From Cryptomeria japonica (lineage: Eukaryota > Streptophyta > Pinopsida > Cupressales > Cupressaceae), in the NCBI RefSeq assembly GCF_030272615.1, contig NC_081408.1, positions 614,505,476-614,569,475 on the forward strand: DNA of 64,000 nt, given 5' to 3'. The notes under the pieces are model-generated. The model was not told where the DNA came from. It did no database searches and worked only from the letters and a program-made list of their open reading frames with translations. Below are positions 24,406-36,838 of the stretch, in pieces (the first letter of the stretch is position 1; every line of letters begins with the position of its first letter). Both the position numbers and the translations under genes were made by a program.

Positions 24406-24415
24406 ATCTTATAGA
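24406..24415 (-). promoter_or_regulatory. Candidate TATA box of the antisense PMD gene
   Basis: On the minus strand tctataagat lies 92-101 bp upstream of the exon-1 ATG, leaving room for a start site about 60 bp before the ATG. It is inside the element, 240 bp from the 3' LTR. Position-based inference. Confidence 0.4.
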
Positions 24416-24640
24416 CTACCCCTAGCCTTCGTTTCCTAAGTCAGTCTTCTTTATCCCGTGACTTTGTCACTTTATCTGGTCAGTCCATTCTAGCCTTTCT
24501 TTCTTATCGAGAGATTGTCTGCCATCTTTCTAGACATTTTCATCCAATCTCTCGAGGGGGCATATCATTCCCATCTTGGGGCAACTTTGTATCAGTTCAT
24601 ATTATCTTCTTTGAAACAACGCGACAAGCCGCATTGTCTC

Positions 24641-24654
24641 AAAGAGGGGCAAAA
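24641..24654 (+). promoter_or_regulatory. Polypurine tract of the Tat element
   Basis: aaagaggggcaaaa directly abuts the 3' LTR, where second-strand synthesis would be primed. One C interrupts the purine run. Confidence 0.75.
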
Positions 24655-25422
24655 TGTAGACACCCAAAATTGTCCAGTCTAATTAAATAAATATTTTATT
24701 TATTTAATTATCTAAGCTTAATTCTTCTATTAATTAAATAAATCTTTATTTATTTAATTAATTCATTTATCCTCTTCTAGCCTTATTTCTCATTTAAATA
24801 AATACATTTATTTATTTAAATTATCCTTTTCCTAAATTAAATAAATATTTTATTTATTTAATTATCCCACTTCTTCTATTAATTAAATAAACCTTTATTT
24901 ATTTAATTAATTCATTAACCTTTTCTACCCATGACACGTGTCATTCATCTCTTAATTCATACACTACCTACCCCTTTCATTATTTTATTATTTCTTTTAC
25001 CTACCCTCTAATCATAGCCGACCTCCTTTTACACCTCTCAATCTTATCCCTCCATTTCATATTGTGTCTTCTATTTAAGGAGATGCTTCCTTCATTATCA
25101 AACCCTAATGAATGATCTTAAGGACTTGACTACACTACGATCCTACTTACAACCACATTTCGTTCTTTGTTGAGCTCTTGTGCACACATAAAATCTGAGA
25201 GCAAATATATCAAGCAAGATCAATGGAGATAGGAAGAACGGAGATCCAAACCCTATTGGACATATGATGGTATAATCTTTGTGATTTCGTTTGATTTGCA
25301 TTGTCTTAGGTAATCTTCATATGTTATGGTGGATCTTTGTTGTTGTTAGGCTAGGGTTTTATGGTTGAATTCATTTAGCCTTTCAATATTGTTATTATTG
25401 TTATCCATTTTCACCATATACA
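24655..25422 (+). mobile_element. 3' LTR of the Tat element
   Basis: A 768-bp LTR from tgtagacacc to catataca, followed by CTTAT. It differs from the 5' LTR by about 15 substitutions, mostly transitions, and by a 12-bp AT-rich insertion near its start. The solo LTR at 38732-39499 is the same length. Confidence 0.88.
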
Positions 25423-25427
25423 CTTAT

Positions 25428-27063
25428 TTCCAAGCAAGTAGGAACAATTCACATGATACCAATCATCCTTCAAAGGTTGGCAACAAGGTAATGTGTAGAT
25501 ACACCCGACAACATGCCACAAGTTGGCCCAAAACATATCTTCCAGATGAGAAAATATAATGGGATCCTCACACGCCAAGATAGGACCCAAAATCAAAGAA
25601 ACAAAAACTTCTAGGGAGCAAAGACATTCAAGGATTCATCACATGCTAAGGAACAACACCAGTCGCCCAAACAAAAGCAATTACCTTGAACCACAAATTC
25701 CAATCACCACACGTCATTAAATAAACCTTCTAACAATATGTGGGACACACTAGGATGTTCCATGAACATCCAACAACATTCTCAAATCCTTCCTTCACTT
25801 CTTCATATCAAGATCATACTAGCACAACATAACCTATACTAAACACTTCATTTCAAAGAGCCACTAAAACATAGAACATAATATCATTACTTGTAGAACA
25901 CTTGACACCTGATAATTGAACTAAGACACAACACATAGGTTGTAAACATGTCCTCCAAGTTGCAACACTAGAAGCAACAATGCAAGAAATGCAAACCACT
26001 TTTTAGAGAGAACCAAATTATCAACCAACAACAATTACTAACCATATCGACTACAACACCAAGGACCTAAAAAGGTGTTCGAGTGCAATGTCCACATAGC
26101 ATAAACATTATATCCAAGTCTGTAAGACCATGTTTGTAAATGTGAAGGAATGAAAAACATTTTTCCAAACACATGTATCAATACATACATCTCATACCAA
26201 CTTGCTCCATTAGGCTTCTAGGGACCAAATTATCCTAGAAATGTCACCTTCTCATTTAGTACATCATCTTCATTATATTATCATGCATCTAATCCTCATC
26301 TTAATATCATAATGCATCTTAACATCAACAGATCATCACTGCCATCAACATCAACCAAATCAATATATCCAACTCAATGCAAATATCAGACACCAAGGAG
26401 GTGGACACCCACATACCAACTGCAACCAATATCCATTTGTTCATCTCATCCTCAGTTATCTACTCCACCATACATATAGATACTTACAGACCAGTTACAT
26501 CACTACTGCCAACAAACACTTTCTCAACAATTTCAATACTAATCATGAGTCAGACATCTCTATACCACTGCATATCTGATATCTTCATCAAATATCAATA
26601 CAATAATCCATGTCACTAAAGTATGTTAGATATCAACACCAAGATGGTGGACATCAAACACAAAGCATTTACTCAACATTTCCTTGAGATCTTTCACAAT
26701 CTGCAACAATCCTTTGCACAAGAACATATCAGACACACATTGTACTACCCATAGTCTTCTTCCAATAATTTCTTATTTAGGTACACCAAGTGACAAAACT
26801 TGGCTAAGAGCATCAACAACAAGTAGGCAAACAACCACCATAGAGAACCATCAACCAATCTTAGTGTAGACACCATACAATTTCACCATTACTACATCAA
26901 GCAAGCCAGAAAGCATGCAACTGCAATTACCATATCCACAAAGACACCTTAATATTTGTCACCAATCAGGAACCACACCATCAATGACACCTCAACATTT
27001 TCTACTAGCAAAGTACCATACATAGGACAACATATAATATTGTTGGACATCAAGTTGACAACA
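25428..27063 (-). mobile_element. Probable remaining part of the outer Copia-type LTR
   Basis: A/C-rich sequence with no gene. On the minus strand its end reads tgttgtcaacttgatgtcc, a typical LTR start. Together with 7112-7658 and 9010-9222 it would make an LTR of about 2.4 kb. The sequence just outside both ends is the same repeat (cttgatcatctagtat... at 7076 and 27088), consistent with insertion into a repeat array. No clean TSD was found. Confidence 0.35.
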
Positions 27064-27490
27064 AATACAACACATATAACTTTTATCTTGATCATCTAGT
27101 ATAGCATTGATTACTAGTTTGATCCTTGGTTGTGCTCCCTAAAGTGTAGATGATCTATGGATCACAAAACTTTCTAGCTAATGGCATCCATATGACTCTT
27201 CATGATCATCTATCATAACGCAACTTGCTAGCATGGTCAACAAAGTTTACACTTGTTGAGGCTTTGATATCGTAGTATAGGGAGGCTTGCTAGTATGATT
27301 GTTTTGTTGTAATACATGGTTTACACAACATAATACAACTTGTTGGCTAGTAGAATTTGTGCCTTCCATGGATCACTTAACATGACACAATTTGTTGGCT
27401 AGTGGAATTTATGCCCTATACATGAATCACCCAACATAACACAACTTGTTGGCTAGTAGAATTCATGGCTTATCTATGGATCCCTAGCAT
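27064..27490. repeat. Tandem repeats with cttgttggctagtagaatt core
   Basis: Three clear units (around 27337, 27390 and 27446) share cataacacaacttgttggct and agtagaatt, at about 55-bp spacing. A related decayed unit precedes them. Confidence 0.6.
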
Positions 27491-29468
27491 AATATACCTT
27501 GCTAATTTTTGGACCATGAACCCTCTTTCCTATATCAAATTGGTGTATACTCTTGTCTCTTTTTATAGGTCCTCTTATGTTTTTGCAATAGCATATTAAG
27601 GATGATAGTGGTTGAGACAATATTGATGTTGAGGTCTTTTCAACTAGTTGACTTGGAGCCTTTGTTTTGGAACTAACATTTTTGGTATCTTTTCCTCTTT
27701 TTTTTCTCTTTTTGTTTCTTTTGCTTGTTTTTGTTTTGCACATGTCTTATGTTTTCTTTGTAAGTGCATCCTGTTTTGGATGTTCTTGTGTGAGTTGATA
27801 GGATCCTAAGCTTGGGGGATTACTTCTATCAACTTGGTCTCATCCTATCCCTAGTATGTCTTTGTAATGTCCCTTGTTGAACCAATTTAAGTTTGTCTTA
27901 CTTTATAATGAATAAGTGCCTAAAACTGCAAATGAGTCAGTGATCTCTAAAGGATTGTATTGATTAGTACAATGAATATATGAACATCTATATTTGTAAT
28001 GGCTTAGAAAAGGGATGAGGAATTCAATCAATATTATTGCCGAAAGATCTTATGATGATCAGATCTGAGCTTATTATAGATTTTACTCCAGGTAAGAATT
28101 TGATATGTACATCGATTTGAAAAAGGAAGGATGTCTGATATAACTACCGCTCACTCCTTTTTTTTAATGCAAATACCATGGAGTGGATTGTGAATGCATA
28201 TTTATATAGGAACAAATGTATGTGTTATATACACAGTCGTTGTCTCAGTTTAAAATCCATGTATTCACACGAGTATTTGTATGTAATAGTCTCAGTCTGA
28301 ACACTATGTCTAATTAAAATTCTTTGCTTCAGCGAGAATGGTGGCACTGTCCCTTCTTATTAGCTCCTTATACGTCTTATTGTCTAAAGGGTAGATTCAT
28401 CCCCTTTACTTGTCTTCCTTGTGCGATCTGCTATCGAAAATATAGTAATAATTCTCCTATGATTCCATTCAAAGATGGAGAAGTACCATGTGATTGGAAT
28501 GATAAGACACGCTCATTCAAGGAATTTCTTGTAATCTACCTCCTCCTAGCTTAATTAGCATATAACATTGTGCCTCTTTATTAATATAAATTTCTATGTA
28601 TATTTGCTAACCATTGGATGGCATTGCAATCCTCTTATCAACCCATTTCCATTCCAATTAGTGACTTAATTTTGGTTGGGTCAAACCATAGCTTTCCAAT
28701 GTCTTACTCATGACGACTCCTACCATTTTTCCAGCTACGTATTCTTCATGGTTCTCTGATGGTTTCGATCTTTCATATGTTTACTCTCTCCAAATCTCAT
28801 TACCGTTGTGCCTGAATACGTATGTTTTACAATGTAGCGAAAGACATATACATTGCTGGTAATAATATTCCAAGGTGATTGCGATGGGCCACTGATTCTT
28901 ATACCGCGATAATTGATTTAAAACCTCCGATTTTGTTTCAATATATTCATTGTCATTTTATTTTATTTTTGTTGGGTTTCTTTGTAAGGTGTCATTGATA
29001 TATGTCGTCTCGCCATCTCCAAAGCATTCACCCACACCTATGTTACTTTTGTTGCCTTGTTCCAAGTGTGAATTATATTATTTTGCTTATCAAGTATGAT
29101 TTTTGCCCAACACAAAACCGTGAAAATATATCATTCTTCATAATTCGTAGCGATCAAGGTTCCGATCTCTCTATGAATAGCTAGAGTAGATAAGCACAAA
29201 GTTTTGATCTCCTAAGAGTGCTCGATATGGTCTTTAATCATGATCGATTAGTGTTCTTGAATGCTAAGCATCACACTTGACCCGTCTATAATAATGGTCT
29301 TCCAATATTCATTCACAATTTTGTCCCTTTTAGAGACTACACAAAATTACGGTGCTGGGTTGCCATGGTATAAAGAGAGGGGACATTAGAGTCTTGCTCT
29401 TGACTATTTTTTCTACTTTATTGTGAGTATGAGCATAAGTTCACACTCTCGCTAAAATGGGGGCTAAA
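27491..29468 (+). mobile_element. Internal 3' region of the LTR-A element
   Basis: No reliable gene. The right end carries a purine-rich tract, aaaatgggggctaaa (29454-29468), directly before an LTR start, so the sequence to its left should be the 3' internal region of that retrotransposon. Short frames at 27474-27743 and 28324-28554 have no recognisable domain. Confidence 0.4.
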
Positions 29469-29916
29469 TGTAGCATTTTAAATTGTATACCTTTACAATT
29501 TTATACTCTATTTGGGTCCCTATTTCAGTGTGCTAGGTCCTAGATTATTTTAAACCTATTTATGCTCTAAGTTATCCTATAATTTAATTGTTTAACTTGT
29601 AGCTTAATTGTTGACAAAAAATGATTCTATGACTAGGTCCTATGTTCTGGATCCCTACAAATTACCATCCCTTTTGTTGGTCCCTTTTTGAGTGGACATG
29701 GGTGCACAATGTCCTAGTCCCTCTAAAAGGGACCCAAATTCAAATGCGTGTGAGTGTCGACCTCCATTATTTGTTATTGATCTTGATGTTTGTATTTGAT
29801 CATTGGTTACTAACCTACATTCAAAAATACCTTGTGATCCTTATATAAAGAGCATTTTCTATCATTCATTAGGGCTAAGTTACAATTCAATTGATCTATC
29901 ATTATGAAGCACACAT
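29469..29916 (+). mobile_element. LTR-A, 5' half
   Basis: Starts tgtagcattttaaattgta and is homologous, in reverse complement, to 36390-36838. It stops at E2 after gaagcacacat. Its other half is at 1391-1960 beside E1. Confidence 0.7.
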
Positions 29917-31093
29917 GGGTAAGTGCACCAAGATGGTGAACAAAAAAGTGGCCATTTCTTTCTGAAAACAGGTAAACCTAAACTTCAAAGAGATATTTGA
30001 AGGTCATGCACTCAAAACCAGGAGTTGAGCAAATAATAAGAATTGTAGTATTCTGAATCTAGTTTCTAAACTACTAAATTTTTTAAAAACTGGATAAGAT
30101 TAAGAGGGTCAAACCTCTCGTGCACAAAAAATTGTTCCTGATTTTTTCAAAAAAATATAACATAACTGTTTTCATGCGCTGCACAAAATATATAGTTAGA
30201 TTTAGTATTTTGCAAAACCCTTTGGTAGGATGATAGGTAAGAGTGAGATCTAGAAGTTATGTATTTTTTTGTAATTTTTCGTTGAGTATTTTTTTTTTAA
30301 TGATTTTTTGAAGTGACCGCATCCTGAAAATTTGGTACCTATTCATGCGTTGGACATAACTTGCATCAAAATAATCGAAAATGCAAACTTCTTTTTTTAA
30401 AAGTGTATATAATCTAGTGTAGAACAATAATATGTAATTTATTTTAAATTTGGTTGAGTATAAAAAAAGTTATTAAAAAATGGTAGACATATGTCTGTGA
30501 GGACTGTCAAGGCATTGGTAAAGAAAATTAAAGTTTACTATGCTAATGTTGTCCAAAAAAATAAAATTTATATGGTCAGAAAGTTGAGAAAACGTGTGAG
30601 ATTATGGTGGTAATTTTAGAGATACCCACTTGATCATTTGTAAACCTCCTTGAGTTCGATCTCATCTCTCTCCCCCTCACACTTCTCTCTCTGTCGAGTC
30701 TCTCACCCTCTTCTCCTTCTTGTTCTCTCTCTACCTCATGTCTCTCACCCTCTCCTCCTCTTTCTCTCTCCCCCTATCCCATTCTCTCTGTCTCTCACAT
30801 TATCCTATCCTATTCTCACCCTCTCCCACTTCTCTCTCTTTATCTCCCCCTACCTCTCCCTCCCCCCCTCTCCCTTCCCCTCTCATTATCTTATCCTATT
30901 ATCTCTCCCTCCCTCTCTCTCTATCCTATTCCCCTCATCTCTGCCCTCTCTCCCCCTCTCCCTCCTCCCCCTCTCCCTCCTCCCCCTCTCCTTATCCTAT
31001 TCTCTCCCTCTCTTCCTATCCCCTATTCTCTCTCTTACCCCTCTCCCCCTTACTCTTTCTCTCTAACTCTCTCTCTCACCCCCTCTCTTTATC

Positions 31094-31128
<35 letters not shown>

Positions 31129-31422
31129 CTTATTCTCACCCTCTCTCCCTCTCTTCCTATCCCCTTCTCTCTCTGTGCCTAACTCTCTCTCCCTCCATCT
31201 CTCCTTATCCTATTCTATCCCTCTCTTCCTACCCCCTATTCTCTCTATCTCTAACTCTCCCCCTCCCCCTCTCCTTATCCCATTCTATCCCTCTCTTCCT
31301 ACCCCTATTCTCTCTCTCTCTCTAACTCTTTCCCTCCCTCCCCCTCTCCCTACTCTCTCTATCTCTCTCTAACTCTCTCTCTCACCCCCTCTCCTTATCC
31401 TATTCTCTCCCTCTCTTCGTAT

Positions 31423-31474
<52 letters not shown>

Positions 31475-31627
31475 TTTCCCAATCTCTCTCTCCTCCCCCT
31501 CTCTCTCTCTCTCCCTTCTCTTTCTTTCACTATCTCTCTCCCTCTCTTCCTATCCCCTTCTCTCTCTATCTCTAACTCTCTCTCCCTCCCCCTCTCCTTA
31601 TCCTATTCTATCCCTCTCTTCCTACCC

Positions 31628-31677
<50 letters not shown>

Positions 31678-31788
31678 TCTCTTTCTTTCACTATCTCTCT
31701 CCCTCTCTTCCTATCCCCTTCTCTCTCTATCTCTAACTCTCTCTCCCTCCCCCTCTCCTTATCCTATTCTATCCCTCTCTTCCTACCC

Positions 31789-31839
<51 letters not shown>

Positions 31840-32122
31840 CTTCCTCTTTGGTTCCTAGTTCTACATAACTCGTACGGGTTATGCAGAACTAAGGCCAAAA
31901 CTTCTAGTTTTGCATAACTTGTATGGGTTATGAAAAATTGTGAACGTTCCCATTAGGTTTGCATAACCCGTACGTGTTTTGAGGAGCTTTTTAAAAAAAA
32001 ATTATTTTTGGCTACCAAGCCTAGCACGTTTTTGAATTTCATAGAACACGCACGAGTTATGACAAATTTCATTTTTTTTTGCATGTGGCCACTTTTCTGT
32101 TCACCATCTTGGTGCACTTACC
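29917..32122 (-). mobile_element. TIR element E2 (inverted copy of E1)
   Basis: A 2206-bp element with termini gggtaagtgcaccaagatgg (left) and its complement (right, ending cacttaccc at 32122). It is the reverse complement of E1: CT tracts replace GA tracts and the aacccgtacgggtt-type palindromes are now near the right end (about 31871-31985). It lacks about 450 bp that E1 has at 2950-3405 and has a longer CT region. Left flank LTR-A, right flank LTR-B. Its long Ser/Leu frames are repeat translations. Confidence 0.75.
30655..31838. repeat. (CT)n-rich low-complexity tract inside E2
   Basis: CT/CCT/CCCT variants with pure (CT)n runs at the right. A block of about 170 bp is repeated in tandem (near 31475-31640 and 31641-31835). 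Confidence 0.9.
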
Positions 32123-32375
32123 CCCAAATTAAGGTCCTATTTGAGAGGACCAAGGCACCATGCCTTGGTCTCATTTAGGACCATGGTGCCATGCCTTGGT
32201 CCTACCCCATTTTAGGGCTAGAAACAAGGGGCCATGTGATGTGTGAAGTGAAAATGAGGCTAGAATTGAATGGTATGAGAAAAATTAGGTCCTAGTCCGA
32301 CTTTGGGACATGAACGCTAAGAGGAGGTCCAAAATGTGGACTACATTGTAAGGGAGTACAATTTAGGACACTACA
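32123..32375 (-). mobile_element. LTR-B copy 1, 5' part (inverted)
   Basis: Read on the minus strand it starts tgtagtgtcctaaattgtac and matches the first 250 bp of the solo LTR at 5140-6350, ending ...ttaatttgg at E2. The flank outside the LTR start reads atatc on the minus strand. The flank after the other part (5119-5123) is atata, so the original 5-bp TSD (4 of 5 matching) is now split between the two loci. Confidence 0.7.
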
Positions 32376-33580
32376 GATATGTTTTGAAACGACTCTTTCC
32401 CCCTAATGTATAGGCAAGATTAATTACACCAAAGGTTATTATGTTGCTACCCAAATATGTTTTCACATGAAATTGTACCACCATGAATGACAATGAGCCT
32501 CTAAAAGGAAATATTCTATTGTCACATAGTGAGGAGAAACATAATAGACAAAAATGCTATCCGATTATATGAGAAAATGGATGAAGGAAAAGGTCAGCAT
32601 CACATGTTATAGGAATGGTACCATTATTAAGGAGTCTTCTAACTTCTCTTTTAAATCCTCTACAATCAACAACTTAGTATGACCATACATGCAATGATAA
32701 GCATAGAAAGGGAAATTTGTGTGGTCACCTTTTCAAGGTTCATACTCTTTTAAATGTGGAAGAGTAATCAAATGGTATTTTAAGAGTCTTGAAAATAATT
32801 TTTCTTCTCTGGATAAAGAAAAATGTTTAGGTAGAATTCCTATCTCATGTGGAGGAAAAAAAATTGTATGTTAGGAGGTGTTGAAGAAAGGCGAGGAGAC
32901 AAAGAAGAAGTAGGGAATCTTATGTATTCTTTATAATATCAAGGTGTGAGATCTATCAAGACCACGCTCATTATATCCTTGGGAAGTATGTTCAAATCAA
33001 CATTTTAATGCGTATGCAAATCTAATGGTGAAGGAATTTCATCATAAACCTCATTAAATTAGTTGTATAAGCATATATATTTTGAAGCACTAAAATGATG
33101 AAAAAATGAATAAGGATTTGATCCTTTTAGGAGAATTAAAAATTTTATTAGCATCACTCATGTCCAATTGGGAGATAAGGGAGTATTCTTTTGTTTATTT
33201 GTCCTTATCACATCACAATTGTTTGGTTGGAAGGAAGTATCTTTAAATCATTCAATGTTTCGAACATCTCTAATTGATGTAATATTAGGTGCTAGGTCAT
33301 TAAGGAAGTGGATAATATCCTCTTGCATTGAAATATCTTGATAAGTAAGGTAATTTCTAGGAGAAGGATAGACATCCTCTTGCAACAAAGTATCCTTATG
33401 GGAGAGGTTAGTTTTGGGAGAAGAATAATCACCATTCTTCAATGCTTCATCTCTAGGAGAGAGGTATTTGAGAAAAGTATCAATGATTTCATCTTCTTTT
33501 GCCAAAATATCCTTATGAATGATATAAAATTTCGGAAAGGGACAAGAACAATTTGTCTTATCATCATTTATATGAGGATT
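32376..33580. other. Unassigned repeat-like sequence
   Basis: No convincing gene. On the minus strand a frame at 33248-33625 has short internal repeats (SPKTNLSHKDTLLQED, SPRNYLTYQDISMQED) that come from a 50-60-bp tandem repeat with a 'cctcttgca...gtatcctta' core. I do not recognise a protein family. Confidence 0.4.
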
Positions 33581-33823
33581 GGGTAAGTGCACCAAGATGG
33601 TGAACAAAAAAGTGGCCACATGCAAAAAAAAAAAAGAAATTTTTCATAACCCGTGCATGTTCCAAAAATTCAAAAATGTGCTAGGCTTGGTAACAATTGA
33701 CAATTAAAAAAAACAAAAAGTTATATTTTATAATAAAAAATCAAAAGTTTGAGGAACATTATATTTTTTAGAAACCCACGGGTTATGTAGAACTAGGAAC
33801 CAAAAAGGAAGTGGGTAGGAAGT

Positions 33824-33899
<76 letters not shown>

Positions 33900-34080
33900 G
33901 ATAAGGAGAGGGGAGGGAGGGAGATTGGGAAAAGGATAGGGAGAGGGGGAGGGAGGGAGATTGGGAGAGGGGAAGGGAGGGAGATTGGGAAAGGGAAAGG
34001 GAGAGAGAGAGAGAGAGAGAGAATATCAGATAGAGAGAGAGGGAGAGAATAGGATAAGGAGAGGGGGAGGGAGAGAGAGG

Positions 34081-34128
<48 letters not shown>

Positions 34129-34239
34129 GATAAGATAACAAGAGGGGGAGGGAGAGGGGGAGAGGGAGAGGGAGAGGGAGGGGGAGAGAAAGAGAGAGAA
34201 GGGGCAGAGGGCGAGAATAGGATAGGATAATGAGAGTGA

Positions 34240-34319
<80 letters not shown>

Positions 34320-34440
34320 GGGAAAAGGAGAGGGGAGAGGGAGAGAGGGAGATTGGGAAAAGGAGAGGGAGAGAGAGAGATAATAGGATAAGGAGAGTGG
34401 GAGGGAGGGAGATTGGGAAAAGGAGAGGGGGAGAGTGAGA

Positions 34441-34500
<60 letters not shown>

Positions 34501-34556
34501 GGGGAGAGGGGGTAAGAGATAGAATAGGGGATATGAAGAGAGGGAGAGGGATAGAG
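33581..34556 (+). mobile_element. TIR element E3, left part only
   Basis: Same orientation as E1: starts gggtaagtgcaccaagatgg, then aagtggccacatgc, then the taacccgtg segment, and enters a GA tract at 33826. It stops at 34557, where a Copia-type LTR begins. A GA-rich scrap at 36839-36980 beyond two LTRs may be its continuation; its right terminus is not found. Confidence 0.7.
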
Positions 34557-35840
34557 TGTTGGCATAACTGATGCAGATCAAGAATGGTGACTTAACTAGT
34601 AAAGAACTATTTGTGATGACATTGTGATGAAGAGATTGAGATTTTATGATTGAATGAATTTGATCAGTTATTTGTGTTGTCATTGATGGCAACTGATGTT
34701 TTCTATGTTGTGTTTTGTCATCTATGTCTTTTTGGTCTACCGTAAATGTGTTACTGGTATTATAGATAGTAAACTGGGAATTAGGACCTTAACCGGTAAA
34801 CGGGGAATGTTTTGATTTGATCTGGCAATTGGTGATGATTGAAGTGTTGCGGTTTGGAATGTGAGCTTGTATCATTGTAATATGTATATGACCATAACCG
34901 CATCATGTTTTGGTTATCGAAAATCATGTTTATGATTTATGTTGTATTTTTGCTAGGGTTTAAGGACGGGTAAATACTTCTCTTAACCGGTAATGATTTT
35001 TGGTTTGACGGTGATCTACATCAAGTTCAAATGTTGGCGATGATGCGACACAAACCCCGTGAAGTGTTTGAAAGATGTTTTGGTGCGTTTGGAAAATGAA
35101 TTTCTTGGGAATATACAAAGTGCTTAGCGGAGTGTTCTAAGGGTTTGACTTTGTATAAGATCAAGATGCAATGATCATTCAACAATTGTAATTGATTGTA
35201 ATGATCCACAATGATCAATGATGATATGCAATGAGCTATAAAAGATCTGTGATGTAAGTCTTAGGGTTTTGTAACTGACTAAGTTGTAAAGGTTATTTAT
35301 GTCGGTAAAGTTGATGTTTGGAGTGTCGGTGGTTTTGAGAAAAGTGTGAAGCCGAACCAGAGTATGAGATCTACCAGAGTGTAGCAGATTTGGAGCTTAA
35401 TTGGATCTGATCAAGCAAGTAGTTAAGTGTTGTACCCAAATCATTCATTGTTATTCTCTAACAATTGCAACAATTAAAATCCCTTAACCGGGTAGCTCTA
35501 TATCAGAGTGTTAAATCCTCTTGTGAGGTTGATCCTAACAGGGCTCATCATCTAAATCCCTTAACCGGGTGACTCCTAACAGGGTCTGCTCCTAATAGGG
35601 CATCATTGTAAGCTTCTCAGCGGGCTAGGCTCCTAACAAAGAGCATTCTGAAAGAGTGCACAATTTTTGTGGGTACCAATTCCCACCGTGGTTTTTCCCT
35701 ATTTGGGTTTCCACGTGAAAAACATGGTGTTCATATGATGAATGTTTTTATGTGCTATTATGTTTTACTTTTAGTTTATGCATATTGATGAACACTTAAT
35801 GAGTTGTTTTGGTAAATCGGTTTAACAGTTGGTACATTTG
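34557..35840 (+). mobile_element. Copia-type LTR, probably truncated at its 3' end
   Basis: Begins TGTTGG and carries the cccaccgtggtttttccct and gggtttccacgtgaaaaac segments of a Copia-type R/U5 near 35685-35722, like the solo LTR at 7659-9009. The expected CCAACA end is not present before LTR-A starts at 35841. No coding sequence. Confidence 0.5.
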
Positions 35841-36838
35841 TGTGCTAGGCGATACAATTTGAGGTGCTTGTGGTTGACAAAAAGGAGCCAAATTATAGCC
35901 AGGAGGTTTTGTAGGTCCATCTCTTGAAAATACAATAAAATACATGTGTTGGGTGTTGTAGCCTAGGTTTTTTTGCTTATTCAAAAGCCATCACAACCTA
36001 AAACAATCTACTCTATACTTCCATACCACTTTCGTTGTTAGATCTAAACCTACACACATGAAAAATGAGGAAGAATGGTTGTGTTGCATATAGGGGCTTA
36101 CTAAGTCAAATCACGCGTTGGTTTTTCCCTCCTCCACAATAGCTATGATGATGTAAAAGAGTGTGTGACCTAGGGAGGATAGAGGCAAATCAATAAGGGA
36201 AATGCTAAAATGAAATGACTATACCTTAGGTATGAAAACCTCTCACAGAGTCTCATATAAAGGTGGTAATGTGGCACTCTTTAGAAAAGTCCTACACATG
36301 TTAATGCACAATAATATGATAGTCATGAATCTACACTTGAATGTTAAATGCTCGAGTCTACTTCTCAATATGCTAAATAAACATATTTGTAATGCTTGCT
36401 TCATAATGCTAGATCAATTGAATTGTAACTTAGTCCTTATGTATGATATAGATGTTCTTTATATAGGGATCACAAGGTATTTTTGAATGTAGGCTAACAA
36501 CCAGCAATCAAATGCAAAGATTGAGATCAGATAATAAATGACGGAGGCCGACACTCAAGCACATTTGAATTTGGATCCCTTTTAGAGGAACTAGGATGCT
36601 AAATGCCCATATCCATTAAAAAAGGAACCAACAAAAGGAATGACAGTTTGTCGGGATCCATAACATAGGACCTAATATCAGAATTAGCAATTGATGGTAA
36701 TTAAGTTGTAGGTTTAACAATTGACTTATAGGGTAGCATTGATCATAAATAGAATTAAAATGATCTAGGAGAAAACACACTAAATTAGGGGCCCAAATAG
36801 AGTATGAATTCTAAAGGGATATAATTTATGACACTACA
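35841..36838 (-). mobile_element. LTR-A, uninterrupted copy
   Basis: 998 bp from tgtgctaggc to gacactaca; on the minus strand it starts tgtagtgtcataaatt. It spans both halves found at 1391-1960 and 29469-29916 and shows the unoccupied target of the TIR element near 36393 (tttgtaatgcttgcttc). No TSD was found at its ends. Confidence 0.65.

Larger units (their letters stand above)
9223..25422 (+). mobile_element. Ty3/Gypsy retrotransposon, Tat type, with antisense gene
   Basis: A 16.2-kb element bounded by LTRs (9223-9978 and 24655-25422) and by the direct repeat CTTAT (9218-9222, 25423-25427). Order inside: primer site, 2.2-kb leader, a single gag-pol frame (12245-19771) with gag, protease, G-patch, RT, degenerate RNase H, a second archaeal-type RNase H and integrase, then a 4.9-kb 3' region holding a minus-strand gene, then a polypurine tract. 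The two RNase H domains and the long 3' region with an antisense gene mark the Tat lineage. The LTRs differ at about 15 positions plus a 12-bp indel (about 2%), yet gag-pol has 13 premature stops and no frameshift, so this copy is not autonomous. Confidence 0.9.
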
